Assembly: GCA_050250915.1 (NCBI GenBank)
Contig: JBFWNT010000011.1
Coordinates: forward strand, 68,368-132,367
DNA: 64,000 bases
DNA from: Miltoncostaea sp050250915
GTDB taxonomy: Bacteria > Actinomycetota > Thermoleophilia > Miltoncostaeales > Miltoncostaeaceae
Direction: 5' to 3'
The position numbers were made by a program, and so were the translations under genes. Position 1 is the stretch's first letter. The number at the start of each line of letters is the position of its first letter. Below, one piece after another: positions 48,454 to 57,723 of this stretch. The notes under the pieces were generated by a model. It worked only from the letters and a program-made list of their open reading frames with translations, searched no databases and was not told the origin of the DNA.

Positions 48454-49350
48454 GTGCCCGTCGACCGCCGCCTCGTGACGCTGACGGCCGAGGACGGCGA
48501 GGTCCACGACGCCCTGTTCGAGATCGACGTCCGCGCCGCCCGCGCCCGCGCCCGCCACACCGGCCGCCGCACCGCAATGGTCCACATCCACGGGATCATG
48601 GGCAACTTCCTGGTCGGGACGCTTCGCTTCTACCCGGCGCCCCTCGCGCGGGCCGGGTTCCCCGTGCTGGTGCTGGAGACCCGGATGGCCAACGTAGGCC
48701 AGCTCTTCGGGCAGGCGATCTTCCAGGACGCGATCCGCGACGTCGACGCGGCCGTGCGCTGGCTGCGCGAGGAGGGGTTCGACACGATCATCCTCTCCGG
48801 CTACTCGAGCGGCGCGACGCTGGCGACCCGGTACGCGGCGACCCACCACGTCCCGGACCTGCGCGGGCTGGTGTGCCTCGGCAACCCGTGGGGGCTGCCG
48901 CAGTCGATGAAGCGCCGCGCCGACGAGTTCGGGGCGCGGCCCGACTACGGCGACCTGACGGGGCTGGTGCGGCGCGCCATCGGCGCCGACCCGGACGCGC
49001 CCGAGAACGACCGGCTGGTGATCGTGGAGCAGAGCCGCGGCCCCACCACCCGCCCGGCCGACAGCGAGGTCTACACGTACCGCACCTGGTGGCACTCCCG
49101 CGGCCCGGCGGCGACGGCGGCGATGGCCTTCCGGCAGATCGGCCAGGTGTGGGCGCCGATCCTGCTGGTGCAGGGCACCGACGACCAGGTCGTGTTCTTC
49201 GAGGAGGCCGTCGCCCTGGCCGGGATCGCCCGGTCGGCCGGCAACCCCGACGTGACCGTCATGCGCATCGACGGCGCCGACCACTCGTTCAAGGGCCACG
49301 ACATCGCGACGCTCGACGCCGTGCTCTCCTGGCTCCGGCGGCGGGTCTAG
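48454..49350 (+). CDS. Alpha/beta hydrolase, first of tandem pair
   Basis: 298 residues from a GTG. Oxyanion loop AMVHIHGIMGNFLVG, nucleophile motif ILSGYSSGATLATRYA (Ser in GYSSG), acid in LVQGTDDQVVFFEE and catalytic His in DGADHSFKGH. Shared with the next gene is an unusual lid-like segment EVYTYRTWWHSRGP. No signal peptide. Substrate unknown; the fold suits esters or peptides. The stop is followed after 2 bp by the second hydrolase GTG. Confidence 0.8.
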   Translation: MPVDRRLVTLTAEDGEVHDALFEIDVRAARARARHTGRRTAMVHIHGIMGNFLVGTLRFYPAPLARAGFPVLVLETRMANVGQLFGQAIFQDAIRDVDAAVRWLREEGFDTIILSGYSSGATLATRYAATHHVPDLRGLVCLGNPWGLPQSMKRRADEFGARPDYGDLTGLVRRAIGADPDAPENDRLVIVEQSRGPTTRPADSEVYTYRTWWHSRGPAATAAMAFRQIGQVWAPILLVQGTDDQVVFFEEAVALAGIARSAGNPDVTVMRIDGADHSFKGHDIATLDAVLSWLRRRV

Positions 49351-49352
49351 CC

Positions 49353-50291
49353 GTGCCCCCCGGCCCGTACCGCGCCCGCCGCCGCCCCCACTTCGGGCGC
49401 GACGACCGCGACCTGGCGATCGACCTGGTCGTCACCAAGACGGAGGACGGCAGCAGCTGGGACGGGATGATCTACACGCCGCGCCAGGGCGAGGACCCGC
49501 GCCGCCGCCGCCTGGCCGTACTGGTGATCCACGGATCGGTGGGCAACTACCTGACCGGGGTGCCGCGGCGGATCTCGTTCGGCCTCGCGAACGCCGGCTT
49601 CACCGTGATGTCGGTCAACACGCGCATGGCCAACTACGGCGTGATCTTCGGCGGCGGCCTGATGCACCGCACCCCCCTCGACCTGGATGCGGCCCTCGAC
49701 GTGCTGCGCCGCCGGGGCTTCCGCCGGGTGGTGCTGCTCGGGTTCAGCCTGGGATCGACGGTGGTGACCCACTACCAGGCGCTGCGCCAGCCGCCGGAGG
49801 TGGTGGGCGTGGCCACGCTCGCCCACCCGGCGTCGCTGCCCGCCGCGCTGCGGCTGCGCTGGGACCACTTCGGCGCCGACCCCGGCTACGAGGAGGTCAC
49901 CGAGCTCGTCCACACCCAGCTCGCGCCCGACTTCGAGGACGGGCGGCGCGACCGGATCTTCCTGGTTCGGCGCGCCCGCGGCTTCGGCGACCGCCCCATC
50001 GACGGCGAGGTCTGGACGTACCGCACGTGGTGGTGGTCCCGGGGGCCGCGGGCGCCGCACGCCGAGTCGCGGCTGCGCATCGGCCACGTGACCGTGCCCA
50101 TCGCGATCGTGCAGGCCGGCGAGGACGAGCTGGTGCGCGACGCGGAGGGCGCCGAGCTGGAGGCGATCGCCCGCCAGGGCGACTGCCCCAGCGTCTACCG
50201 CACCACCATCCCGGGGGCGGACCACGTGTTCAGCGGCCGGGAGGCCGAGCTCACCGAGGCCGTCGTCGACTGGCTCGACGGCCGGCTCTGA
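49353..50291 (+). CDS. Alpha/beta hydrolase, second of tandem pair
   Basis: 312 residues, GTG start. Same architecture as the preceding gene: LAVLVIHGSVGNYLTG, VNTRMANYGVIFGGGLMHRT (compare LETRMANVGQLFGQAIFQDA in the first), GFSLGST nucleophile, QAGEDELVRDAEG, PGADHVFSGREAEL, and the shared EVWTYRTWWWSRGP. The two arose by duplication and have diverged, especially in the first 40 residues. Probably an operon that continues into the UbiB-type gene 21 bp on. Confidence 0.8.
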   Translation: MPPGPYRARRRPHFGRDDRDLAIDLVVTKTEDGSSWDGMIYTPRQGEDPRRRRLAVLVIHGSVGNYLTGVPRRISFGLANAGFTVMSVNTRMANYGVIFGGGLMHRTPLDLDAALDVLRRRGFRRVVLLGFSLGSTVVTHYQALRQPPEVVGVATLAHPASLPAALRLRWDHFGADPGYEEVTELVHTQLAPDFEDGRRDRIFLVRRARGFGDRPIDGEVWTYRTWWWSRGPRAPHAESRLRIGHVTVPIAIVQAGEDELVRDAEGAELEAIARQGDCPSVYRTTIPGADHVFSGREAELTEAVVDWLDGRL

Positions 50292-50312
50292 CGAGGCGTA
50301 GGGTCGCCCCCC

Positions 50313-52292
50313 GTGAGGATCGTCGTCGGGCTGATACTGCTGGTCCTGTTCGTGGTCCTCGTCGGCAAGGGGTGCGGCCGGCTGCTCGGGATCCGGCTGG
50401 GCCGCTGGCGCGGCGCCCTGGTCGGCCTGGTGGGCTGGGTCGCGGGGATCACCGCCTCCGTGCTGGTCTTCGGCGAGGACACCCCGCGGGGGTTCGTCTT
50501 CGAGCGGGACGGCTTCGACGACTGGTTCGCCGCGGCCGCCCTCGCGATCTTCTTCGGGATGCTGGCCGCGATGCCGGTGGCGATCGGCCTGGACCTGCTC
50601 ACGCGCGGGGCGCCCGACGCCCCGCGCCGCCACCGGCACCGCGTCCGCGCCGTCCTGCATCCCGCGCGGACGGTCCGCACCGCGGTGGCGCCGTACGCGC
50701 GCATGCGCGAGGTGATCGGCCACGCGCGCAAGGAGAACCTGCTGCACCTGCGCTACGCCTCGCGCGCGGCATTCGAGTCGCCGGACCTGTCGCGGCGGGT
50801 GCGCACCGTCCTCGAGGACTCCGGCGGCATGCTCGTGAAGTTCGGGCAGATCGCCTCGACCCGCACCGACGTGCTCCCCGACGCCCTCACCACCGAGCTC
50901 GCGACGCTGCGCCAGGACGTCCGCAACGTCCCGGCGGAGGGCGTGCGCGCGGTGCTGGAGGCCGAGCTGGACGAGCCGGTGGAGGCGGCGTTCGCGACCT
51001 TCGACTGGGAGCCCCTGGCGGCCGCCTCGATCGGCCAGACGCACCGCGCGACACTCGCGGACGGCACGCGCGTGGTGGTCAAGGTGCAGCGCCCCGGCAT
51101 CGCCGAGGTGGTGGGGCGCGACGCCGCCGTGCTGCGGCTGGCGGCCCGGCAGATCGAGCGGCGCTCCGAGGCTGCCCGCACGGTCCACCTGACGGACCTG
51201 GCCGACGAGCTGGTGGCGGGCGTCGCGGAGGAGCTGAACTACCTGCACGAGGCCGCGGGCGGCACGCGGCTGCGGGAGCGGCGCGCCGCCGACGTGGGCA
51301 TCAGCTTCCCCCGCGTCCACACCACCCTCTCCACGCCGCGGGTGCTCGTGATGGAGGAGGTCGTGGGGAGCCCCGTCTCCGACCAGGCCGCCCTCGAGGC
51401 GTCACCGGTGCCGCGCGACGAGCTGGCGCGGCGGCTGCTGGCCTCGTTCCTGGGTCAGGTGCTGGAGGACGGGATGTTCCACGGCGATCCGCACCCCGGG
51501 AACATCTTCGTCGCCGCGGACGGGGAGCTCTGGATGCTCGACTTCGGCTCCGTCGGGCGGCTCGATGCCCGGTCGTCGGCGGGGCTGCGCGGCATCGCCC
51601 TGGGCATCGCGGCCGCCGACCCGGCGCTGCTGGCCCGGGCCGCGCGCGACCTGGCCGGCGACGCCGGGCTGGCCGACCTGCGCTCCCTCGAGGCCGACAT
51701 GGCCAACGAGCTGAGCCAGCTCCAGCAGGGTGGCTTCGACCCGCAGCTCATCAGCCAGGTGCTCACGGTCATGGAGCGCCACGGCATGCGACCGCCGCCG
51801 TCGATGGCTCTGCTCGCCCGCGCGCTGCTGACGCTGGAGGGGACGCTCTCGATGATCGCCCCCGGCTTCAGCGTCCGCGGGGCCAGCAAGCAGATCGTGG
51901 CGGTCGACCACGCCGAGGCGGTGGGGACCCCCGAGGAGATCCTCCAGCACGAGGCGCTGCGGGCGCTGCCCTCGCTGCGCACCCTGCCCGAGCACGCGGA
52001 GGCCCTCTCGGAGCAGCTGCGCTCCGGCCGCCTGACCGTGCGCACCGAGCGCTACGCCGGCGCCGACCGCGCGGTGGTCGAGAGCCTCGTCGACCGGCTC
52101 GTGCTGGCCGTGGTCGGCGCCGGCGGGGCCGCCGCGTCTGCGCTGATCCTGCTGGCGGCGTCGGGCGCGGACGAGGGCACCGAGGCCAACGCGCTGTGGA
52201 TCCTCGGCTTCGCCGGTCTCGCGGCGGCGTCGGTGCTGATGATGCGCGTCACCGCCCGGGCCCTCCGCCGCCAGGGCGGCCGCATCGACTGA
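50313..52292 (+). CDS. UbiB/ABC1-family atypical kinase
   Basis: 659 residues. N-terminal membrane helices (residues 2-18, 34-52 and 72-92) precede the ABC1 domain: KFGQIASTRTDVLPD (KxGQ motif), AASIGQTHRATLADGTRVVV, VKVQRPG (ATP Lys), LADELVAGVAEELNYLHEA, GDPHPGN (catalytic/metal) and LDFGSVGRLD. Two more C-terminal membrane helices (about 600-650) follow. UbiB-type proteins bind ATP and are required for quinone or lipid homeostasis. The extra N-terminal helices are unusual for UbiB. GTG start. It ends near the convergent NTF2-like gene. Confidence 0.88.
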   Translation: MRIVVGLILLVLFVVLVGKGCGRLLGIRLGRWRGALVGLVGWVAGITASVLVFGEDTPRGFVFERDGFDDWFAAAALAIFFGMLAAMPVAIGLDLLTRGAPDAPRRHRHRVRAVLHPARTVRTAVAPYARMREVIGHARKENLLHLRYASRAAFESPDLSRRVRTVLEDSGGMLVKFGQIASTRTDVLPDALTTELATLRQDVRNVPAEGVRAVLEAELDEPVEAAFATFDWEPLAAASIGQTHRATLADGTRVVVKVQRPGIAEVVGRDAAVLRLAARQIERRSEAARTVHLTDLADELVAGVAEELNYLHEAAGGTRLRERRAADVGISFPRVHTTLSTPRVLVMEEVVGSPVSDQAALEASPVPRDELARRLLASFLGQVLEDGMFHGDPHPGNIFVAADGELWMLDFGSVGRLDARSSAGLRGIALGIAAADPALLARAARDLAGDAGLADLRSLEADMANELSQLQQGGFDPQLISQVLTVMERHGMRPPPSMALLARALLTLEGTLSMIAPGFSVRGASKQIVAVDHAEAVGTPEEILQHEALRALPSLRTLPEHAEALSEQLRSGRLTVRTERYAGADRAVVESLVDRLVLAVVGAGGAAASALILLAASGADEGTEANALWILGFAGLAAASVLMMRVTARALRRQGGRID

Positions 52293-52305
52293 CGGCGGGC
52301 GGCGG

Positions 52306-52764
52306 CTACTGGAGGGGGATGTCCCGGCCACGCTCCCCCTCGGGCCGGGGACCGAGGATGCGGCGGTCGCCCTCGGCGATGCGGATGTCGTTGATCGAGG
52401 CCTCGCGCCGCCGCATGTAGCCCAGGTCGTCGAACTCCCACAGCTCGTTGCCGTAGGAGCGCCACCACTGGCCGTCGGCGTCGTGCGACTCGTACTGGTA
52501 GCGCACGGCGATGCGGTTGCCCTCGAACGCCCACAGCGACTTGCGCAGCGCGTAGTCCCGCTCGCGCTGCCACTTGCTGGTCAGCAGCGCCGCGATCGCG
52601 GCGCGGCCCACCACGAAGTCGCCGCGGTTGCGCCACCGCGAGTCCTCGGAGTAGGCGAGCGCGACGCGCTCGGGGTCGCGGGTGTTCCAGGCGTCCTCGG
52701 CGGCCTGGACCTTCTGGGCGGCGGTCTCGCGGGTGAACGGCGGGACGGGCGGGCGGGGGTCCAC
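52306..52764 (-). CDS. NTF2-like protein (DUF1348 type)
   Basis: 152 residues, GTG behind GAGGAGGCACC. The cone-shaped NTF2/SnoaL-like fold is indicated by AAEDAWNTRDPERVALAYSE, DSRWRNRGDFVVGRAAI, SLWAFEGNRIAVRYQYES and GQWWRSYGNELWEFDD, the pattern of DUF1348 proteins. Function unknown. Divergent from a TetR gene with a 16-bp palindrome between them, so it is a probable target of that regulator. Confidence 0.8.
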   Translation of the reverse strand: MDPRPPVPPFTRETAAQKVQAAEDAWNTRDPERVALAYSEDSRWRNRGDFVVGRAAIAALLTSKWQRERDYALRKSLWAFEGNRIAVRYQYESHDADGQWWRSYGNELWEFDDLGYMRRREASINDIRIAEGDRRILGPRPEGERGRDIPLQ

Positions 52765-52794
52765 GGTGCCTCCTCGGTGGGGGGCGCCAGTCTA

Positions 52795-52810
52795 GAGAAC
52801 GATCGTTCTC
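52795..52810. promoter_or_regulatory. TetR-type operator palindrome
   Basis: GAGAACGATCGTTCTC is a perfect 16-bp palindrome lying 31 bp before the NTF2-like start and 20 bp before the TetR start. Its form (AGAACGATCGTTCT core) is typical of TetR-family operators. It should allow the adjacent TetR protein to repress both divergent genes. Confidence 0.7.
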
Positions 52811-52829
52811 GATGTGCGACGATGGGCCG

Positions 52830-53387
52830 ATGGACGACGACGCGGCCCGCGAGCGCCTCCTCGACGCGGCCGAGGACCTCTTCTACGCCCGCGGCATCCA
52901 GTCGGTGGGGATGGACGCCGTGCGGGACGCGTCCGGGCTGCCGCTGAAGCGGGTGTACGCCCTCTACCCGGGGAAGGCGGCGCTGGTCGAGGCGGTGCTG
53001 GTGCGCCGGGACGTGCGCTGGCGCGGGCGGCTGATGGCGCGGGCGATGGAGGAGGTCGACCCGCGCGGCCGGGTGCTCGCGGTGTTCGACTGGCTCGAGG
53101 GCTGGTTCGGCGAGCCGGGCTTCCGCGGCTGCGCGTGGATCAACGCCTCGGGGGAGCTCGGCGCCACCCTGCCGGTGGTGGCGGAGCAGGCGCGGCTGCA
53201 CAAGGCGGCCTTCCGCGCCGACCTGGCGGGGCTGGTGCGCGACGCCGGCCTTCCGGACGACGCCACCGACGGCGTGCTGCTGCTGGCCGAGGGCGCCATG
53301 GTCACGGCCGGTATCTTCGGCACCACCGCTCCGGCCCGGGAGGCCAGGGCGGCGGCGGCACGGCTCATCGACGCCGGAGGAGCATGA
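52830..53387 (+). CDS. TetR-family transcriptional regulator
   Basis: 185 residues from the ATG at 52830. Helix-turn-helix: ARERLLDAAEDLFYARGIQS, VGMDAVRDASGLPLKRVYAL and YPGKAALVEAVL. The C-terminal ligand domain contains WFGEPGFRGCAWINASGELG, a stretch found in a widespread group of regulators next to NTF2-like or oxidoreductase genes. It overlaps the YdeI-like gene (ATGA). Likely binds the palindrome at 52795-52810. Confidence 0.85.
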   Translation: MDDDAARERLLDAAEDLFYARGIQSVGMDAVRDASGLPLKRVYALYPGKAALVEAVLVRRDVRWRGRLMARAMEEVDPRGRVLAVFDWLEGWFGEPGFRGCAWINASGELGATLPVVAEQARLHKAAFRADLAGLVRDAGLPDDATDGVLLLAEGAMVTAGIFGTTAPAREARAAAARLIDAGGA

Positions 53388-53983
53388 GCAGGGGAGCGAG
53401 CGGGCCCAGGTACGAGGCGTTCCTGCGCGCGGCCGAGCCGTGGCGGGACGAGCTCGCGGAGCTGCGGCGCATCGTCCTGGCGTGCGGGCTCGCCGAGGAG
53501 GTGAAGTGGGGGGCGCCCTGCTTCACCGCCGACGGCGGCAACGTCGTGATCCTGGGCGTGCTGAACGACTACTGCTGCCTGTCGTTCTTCAAGGGCGTGC
53601 TGCTGTCGGACCCCGAGGGGATCCTGGTCGCGCCGGGGGAGAACAGCCGCTCCGGCCGCCTGATCCCGTTCACCGCGGTCGATCAGATCCTGGCCCGCGA
53701 GGAGACCCTGACGGCGTACGTCCATGAGGCCGCCGAGCTGGAGCGCTCCGGCGCCAGGGTCGACTTCGCGAAGGACCGGGACCAGATCGCGATCCCCGAC
53801 GAGCTCCGGGGAGAATTTTCGGCGCACCCCGGGTTCGAGGACGCGTGGGACGCGCTCACGCCGGGGCGCCGGCGGGGGTGGCTGCTGCACTTCACCGGGG
53901 CGAAGCAGTCCGCCACCCGGACGTCGCGGATCCGGAGGGCCATGCCCCGCATCCTCGACGGCAAGGGCATGCACGACCGCTGA
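53384..53983 (+). CDS. YdeI/DUF1801-family protein
   Basis: 199 residues, ATG coupled to the TetR stop. An N-terminal DUF1801 domain (WRDELAELRRIVLACGLAEE, VKWGAPCFTADGGNVVILGV, YCCLSFFKGVLLSDPEGIL) is followed by the YdeI C-terminal part with HPGFEDAWDALTPGRRRGW and HFTGAKQSATRTSRIRRAMP, the usual signature. Often annotated as iron-chaperone- or stress-related, without proof. Contrast the deleted DUF1801 gene at 34105. Confidence 0.85.
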   Translation: MSRGASGPRYEAFLRAAEPWRDELAELRRIVLACGLAEEVKWGAPCFTADGGNVVILGVLNDYCCLSFFKGVLLSDPEGILVAPGENSRSGRLIPFTAVDQILAREETLTAYVHEAAELERSGARVDFAKDRDQIAIPDELRGEFSAHPGFEDAWDALTPGRRRGWLLHFTGAKQSATRTSRIRRAMPRILDGKGMHDR

Positions 53984-53989
53984 GGGCGC

Positions 53990-54020
53990 CCCCGGCCCGC
54001 CGCGGCGCGGCGGGCCGGGG
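53990..54020. terminator. Bidirectional terminator hairpin
   Basis: A 15-bp perfect GC stem (arms CCCCGGCCCGCCGCG and its complement) with a one-base centre, between the convergent YdeI-like and lipoprotein genes, well placed to end both transcripts. Confidence 0.65.
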
Positions 54021-54028
54021 ACCCGTGC

Positions 54029-55411
54029 TCAGAAGACGACCCTGAGCGGAGCCCGCACCGGCGTGCCGGTCACGCCGCCGGCGGTGGCCGTGAGCGTGAC
54101 GCGGTAGGTGCCGAGGAGCCGCGCCCGGCCGCCCGCGCGCCCGCTCACGCTGAACGTGACGGTGCCGGCGCCCTGGTTGGCCTTCCTGCTGGAGGAGACG
54201 CGGATGAAGCGGAAGCAGGTCGCCGCCCGCGCCCGGACGAGCGCCCGCGTCGGCGCGACGCAGACCCCGTTCTTCTTGCGCCCGAGCACCCGGCGCTCCA
54301 GGAGCATGGTCACCGAGGCCGGCTGCGACAGCGTCGCGGAGACCAGCGCCGGCGGCCGGCCGCGGCGCGTCGAGACCGCCGAGCGGGACAGCGACAGGCC
54401 CGACAGCGCGGGGCCGCCCGCCGTCGTGCCGCCGCCGCCGACCACGATCGTGGCCTTGGCCGAGCGGCTCTCGCCGGTTCCGAGCGTGCCGGTGAGCGTG
54501 GCCTCGTAGGTCCCGGGACGCGTGCCCGCCGGCACCGACACGGTCATCACCACGGTCGTGCTGCTGTCGCCGGGCGGTGCCAGGGTCGGGACGTTGGTGA
54601 GCGCGACGCCGCCGGGCACCGTGGTGGTCGCGGCCAGGGCGAACGTGATGCCGGCCGCGGCCGGGCCGCTCAGCTTGCCCGTCACGGGGATGGTGGCCGT
54701 CGCCCCGGGCTGCACGTTCACAGCGGCGGGGGTCAGGAACGCGAACTCGTTGAAGGGGCCCGCCGCCCCGCCGCCGGTGCCGTCCTCGCAGATCGTGAGG
54801 TCCGTGACCGTCGTCGTCGAGGTGCCGCACGACACCGGACGCGAGGCCGGCGCGTCGGGATCGATGACACCCCGTGAGCCGATCACCCAGGTGGTGCCGA
54901 AGCCGGTGCCGGTGGGGGGGGAACCGTCGGGCTGGAGCGCACGGATCATGGGGATCTTCGCGGTGACGTCCTTGCCGGGCGTGTAGGTCCGCGCGTCCGA
55001 GATGTAGCCGACCCACTTGCTGCCCGCGGGCGGCGGGCGGAGCCGGGTGAGCTCGGCCGTGTAGGACGGGCTGAACGTGAACGGCTGGGAGTCCGGGAAG
55101 TTGGTCTTGAACGCGTCCGGTGCGTTCACGGACGAGAGCACCTGGAGCCCGACCAGGACCTGGCCGGTGCCGGTGCCGTTGGACTCCAGGTTGGTGTTGC
55201 CGAGCTTGCAGGCCGGCGCCGTGTTCGTGGATGCACAGCCCTTCAGGACGACGTTGATCGGGCCGATCTCGCCGTCCTGCTGGAAGTCGATGGACTTGAG
55301 GGCGACGCAGCCGGAGAGCGCGAAGGCGGCGCCGACGGCGGCCACGGCGAGCGCCGCCAGACGGCGGATCGATCGCCGGCGGGAGCGGTGAGGCGTTGCG
55401 GGGGGCGTCAT
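54029..55411 (-). CDS. Exported lipoprotein with Ig-like domains
   Basis: 460 residues. The signal ends with a lipobox, AFALSGCVALKS (Cys about 35). The N-terminal domain has SIDFQQDGEIGPINVVLKGC and LGNTNLESNGTGTGQVLVGL; then VQPGATATIPVTGKLSGPA and TVVMTVSVPAGTRPGTYEAT suggest Ig/CARDB-like domains. The C-terminal region is Arg/Ser-rich with beta pattern (FRFIRVSSSRKANQG, LLGTYRVTLTATAGG), as in many secreted actinobacterial proteins. Six or more Cys may form disulfides. No enzymatic motif. The upstream 110 bp contain an A/T tract (55436-55442) near the likely promoter. Confidence 0.72.
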   Translation of the reverse strand: MTPPATPHRSRRRSIRRLAALAVAAVGAAFALSGCVALKSIDFQQDGEIGPINVVLKGCASTNTAPACKLGNTNLESNGTGTGQVLVGLQVLSSVNAPDAFKTNFPDSQPFTFSPSYTAELTRLRPPPAGSKWVGYISDARTYTPGKDVTAKIPMIRALQPDGSPPTGTGFGTTWVIGSRGVIDPDAPASRPVSCGTSTTTVTDLTICEDGTGGGAAGPFNEFAFLTPAAVNVQPGATATIPVTGKLSGPAAAGITFALAATTTVPGGVALTNVPTLAPPGDSSTTVVMTVSVPAGTRPGTYEATLTGTLGTGESRSAKATIVVGGGGTTAGGPALSGLSLSRSAVSTRRGRPPALVSATLSQPASVTMLLERRVLGRKKNGVCVAPTRALVRARAATCFRFIRVSSSRKANQGAGTVTFSVSGRAGGRARLLGTYRVTLTATAGGVTGTPVRAPLRVVF

Positions 55412-55521
55412 GGGCGCATCCAGGGTCGGTTCCCGTTTTTTCGTGATCGGTTGGCGACCCTATGTCAGGCCGTCATCCGCCGAAAAGCCCCAAAACGTCC
55501 AGGGTGGTCCCCGGCGACCGT

Positions 55522-56676
55522 CTAGTTCAGGAACAGGTCCCTGGCGGCCTGGATCGTCTCCCAGGCCTCGGCGTCGCCGCGGGCGCGCATCCCCTCGTCG
55601 ACCGTGAACGGGGTGTCCCCCAGGAGGGTGGGGGTGAACTCCATGCCGGCCCGCTCGCGGGCCGTCGCGAGCCAGTCCGCCGGCACCTCGTCCGGCAGCT
55701 CCACGTCGAGCATCGCGGCGAGCTGCATCGCCCACAGCCGGGCCAGCAGGTCGATGTTGTACCCGCCGCCCGTCACCACCAGCCAGCGCCCCTGGGCGGC
55801 GTCGAACGCCATGTCGCGCATCAGCCCGTACAGCCGCGGGAACGCCGCGGTCGTGACCTGGAGGTGGGCCATCGGGTCGGTGTGGTGCGGGTCGACCCCC
55901 GTCATCGTGACCACCACGTCCGGGCGGAAGCGGCGCACGACCGGGGCCACGACCTCCTCGATGGCCCGCAGGTAGGGGCCGTCGCCGGCGAACGGCGGCA
56001 GCGGGACGTTGACCGACGTCCCCTCGCCGTTGTCGACGCCCCGCTCGGCCAGGCCGCCCGTGCCGGGGTAGAGGTAGCGGCCGCTCTCGTGGACGGAGAC
56101 GGTGAGCACCCGCGGGTCCTCGTAGAAGATCCACTGCACGCCGTTGCCGTGGTGCGCGTCGATGTCCACGTACGCGATCCGCTCCGCGCCGCGCTCCAGC
56201 AGCGCCCGGATCGCGACGGCCGCGTCGTTGTAGATGCACATGCCGGTCGCCCGGTTCGCCATCGCGTGGTGCAGGCCGGCGGGGGCGGGGCAGAACGCCT
56301 GCACCGCCCGGCCCTCCCAGATCTCGAGCGCGCCGGTGATCGCCGACCCGCAGACGGCGGCGGCCGCCTCGTGCATCCCCGCCTGCGCGATGGTGTCGCC
56401 GTCCTGGAAGCCCCACCCGCGCGCCTCCGGCTCCGACGCCAGCGAGGGGTCGGCGCTGTAGCGCTTCACGGCCGCGATGTAGTCGGGCGAGTGGGCGCCC
56501 ATGATCTCGGCGTCGGTCGCAACGCGGGGGTCGTGGCGCGTCAGGTCCGGATGGTCCAGCAGCCCGTACGCCTGGAGCAGGTCGATCCCGAGCTCGCGCC
56601 GCAGCACCCGCTCCATGTCGGCGCTCGGGTTGTACGCCTGCAGGTGCGGGCCGTAGACGAAGGCGGTGGGCGGCAC
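55522..56676 (-). CDS. acuC: AcuC-type histone deacetylase-family protein
   Basis: 384-residue zinc-dependent deacetylase of the HDAC/AcuC group; AcuC deacetylates acetyl-CoA synthetase in Bacillus. Motifs: PAGLHHAMANRATGMCIYND (active-site His pair), VDIDAHHGNGVQWIF (zinc ligands Asp and His), TMTGVDPHHTDPMAHLQV (zinc Asp) and VTGGGYNIDLLARLW with the stabilising Tyr. All key residues are present. GTG start, divergent from the hydroxyacid dehydrogenase gene with 32 bp between. A sirtuin is also present at 60 kb. Confidence 0.88.
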   Translation of the reverse strand: MPPTAFVYGPHLQAYNPSADMERVLRRELGIDLLQAYGLLDHPDLTRHDPRVATDAEIMGAHSPDYIAAVKRYSADPSLASEPEARGWGFQDGDTIAQAGMHEAAAAVCGSAITGALEIWEGRAVQAFCPAPAGLHHAMANRATGMCIYNDAAVAIRALLERGAERIAYVDIDAHHGNGVQWIFYEDPRVLTVSVHESGRYLYPGTGGLAERGVDNGEGTSVNVPLPPFAGDGPYLRAIEEVVAPVVRRFRPDVVVTMTGVDPHHTDPMAHLQVTTAAFPRLYGLMRDMAFDAAQGRWLVVTGGGYNIDLLARLWAMQLAAMLDVELPDEVPADWLATARERAGMEFTPTLLGDTPFTVDEGMRARGDAEAWETIQAARDLFLN

Positions 56677-56708
56677 CCACGGAACCCTACCGGCGGTAGC
56701 GTGCCGTC

Positions 56709-57680
56709 ATGCCCGCCCGCCTCCTGGTGACCGCCCGGCTGTCCGACCCCGCCGCCGTGGCGCGGCTGGGCGAGGCGGGTCACGACGTGGTGGTGCGCGA
56801 CGACGACCGCCCCGCCGGCGCCGACGAGCTCCGCCGTCTGGCGGCCGACCGCGACGGCCTGATCTCGCTGCCGGCGGACCGGATCGACGCGGCGTTCCTC
56901 GACGCGTGCCCGTCGGTGCGGTGGGTCGCGAACCACGCGGTCGGCACGGACAACATCGACCTGACGGCGACCGCCGCCCGGGGCGTGCTGGTGACGAACA
57001 CCCCCGGGGTGCTGGACGACGCGGTCGCCGACCACTGCGTGGGGCTCGTGCTCGCCGCTGCGCGCCGGATCGCCGAGGGCGACCGGCTCGTCCGCGCCGG
57101 CGGGTGGACGGGCTTCTCCACCGACCTGCTTCTGGGCCTGGACCTGGCCGGCGCGACGGCGGGGCTCGTGGGCGTGGGCGGGGTGGGGCGGGCGGTGGCG
57201 GCGCGCCTGGTGCAGGGCTTCGGGATGCGCGGCCGCTACCTGGCGCGGCGGCGGCACCCGGAGCTCGAGGAGCGGCTCGGCATCCGCCCCGCGTCCCTGG
57301 ACGAGCTGCTGGAGGCGGCCGACGTGATCACGCTCCACGTCCCGCTCACGCCGGAGACCCGCGGGATGATCGGTGCGGCCGAGCTGGCGCGCATGCGCCA
57401 CGGGGCGGTGCTGGTCAACGTCTCGCGCGGCCCGGTCGTGGACCAGGACGCGCTCGTCGCCGCCCTTCGGCAGGGCCGGATCACGGCCGCCCTGGACGTG
57501 TTCGCCGAGGAGCCGCTCCCGGCGGGACACCCGCTGACCGAGCTGCCGAACGTGGTGCTGACGCCGCACATCGCCAGCGCGGGCCGCCACACCCGCAGCC
57601 TGATGGCGAACCTGGCCGTCGACAACCTGCTGGCCATGGCCGCCGGCCGCACGCCGCCCACGCCGGTCACCGCCCCCTGA
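56709..57680 (+). CDS. D-2-hydroxyacid dehydrogenase (glyoxylate/hydroxypyruvate reductase-like)
   Basis: 323 residues. NAD(P) fold: TAGLVGVGGVGRAVAARLV (GxGxxG). Catalytic set: Arg in VNVSRGPVVD, Glu in LDVFAEEP and His in LTPHIASAGRHTR. The substrate loop WVANHAVGTDNIDL is typical. With an isocitrate lyase in the same region, glyoxylate reduction is reasonable, but the genes are 23 kb apart and specificity is inferred. The GTG-started DsbA-like gene follows after 43 bp. Confidence 0.88.
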   Translation: MPARLLVTARLSDPAAVARLGEAGHDVVVRDDDRPAGADELRRLAADRDGLISLPADRIDAAFLDACPSVRWVANHAVGTDNIDLTATAARGVLVTNTPGVLDDAVADHCVGLVLAAARRIAEGDRLVRAGGWTGFSTDLLLGLDLAGATAGLVGVGGVGRAVAARLVQGFGMRGRYLARRRHPELEERLGIRPASLDELLEAADVITLHVPLTPETRGMIGAAELARMRHGAVLVNVSRGPVVDQDALVAALRQGRITAALDVFAEEPLPAGHPLTELPNVVLTPHIASAGRHTRSLMANLAVDNLLAMAAGRTPPTPVTAP

Positions 57681-57723
57681 GCCGCCGGGCGCGGGGCCGC
57701 CCGGGTCGCCTACGCTCGGGGCC

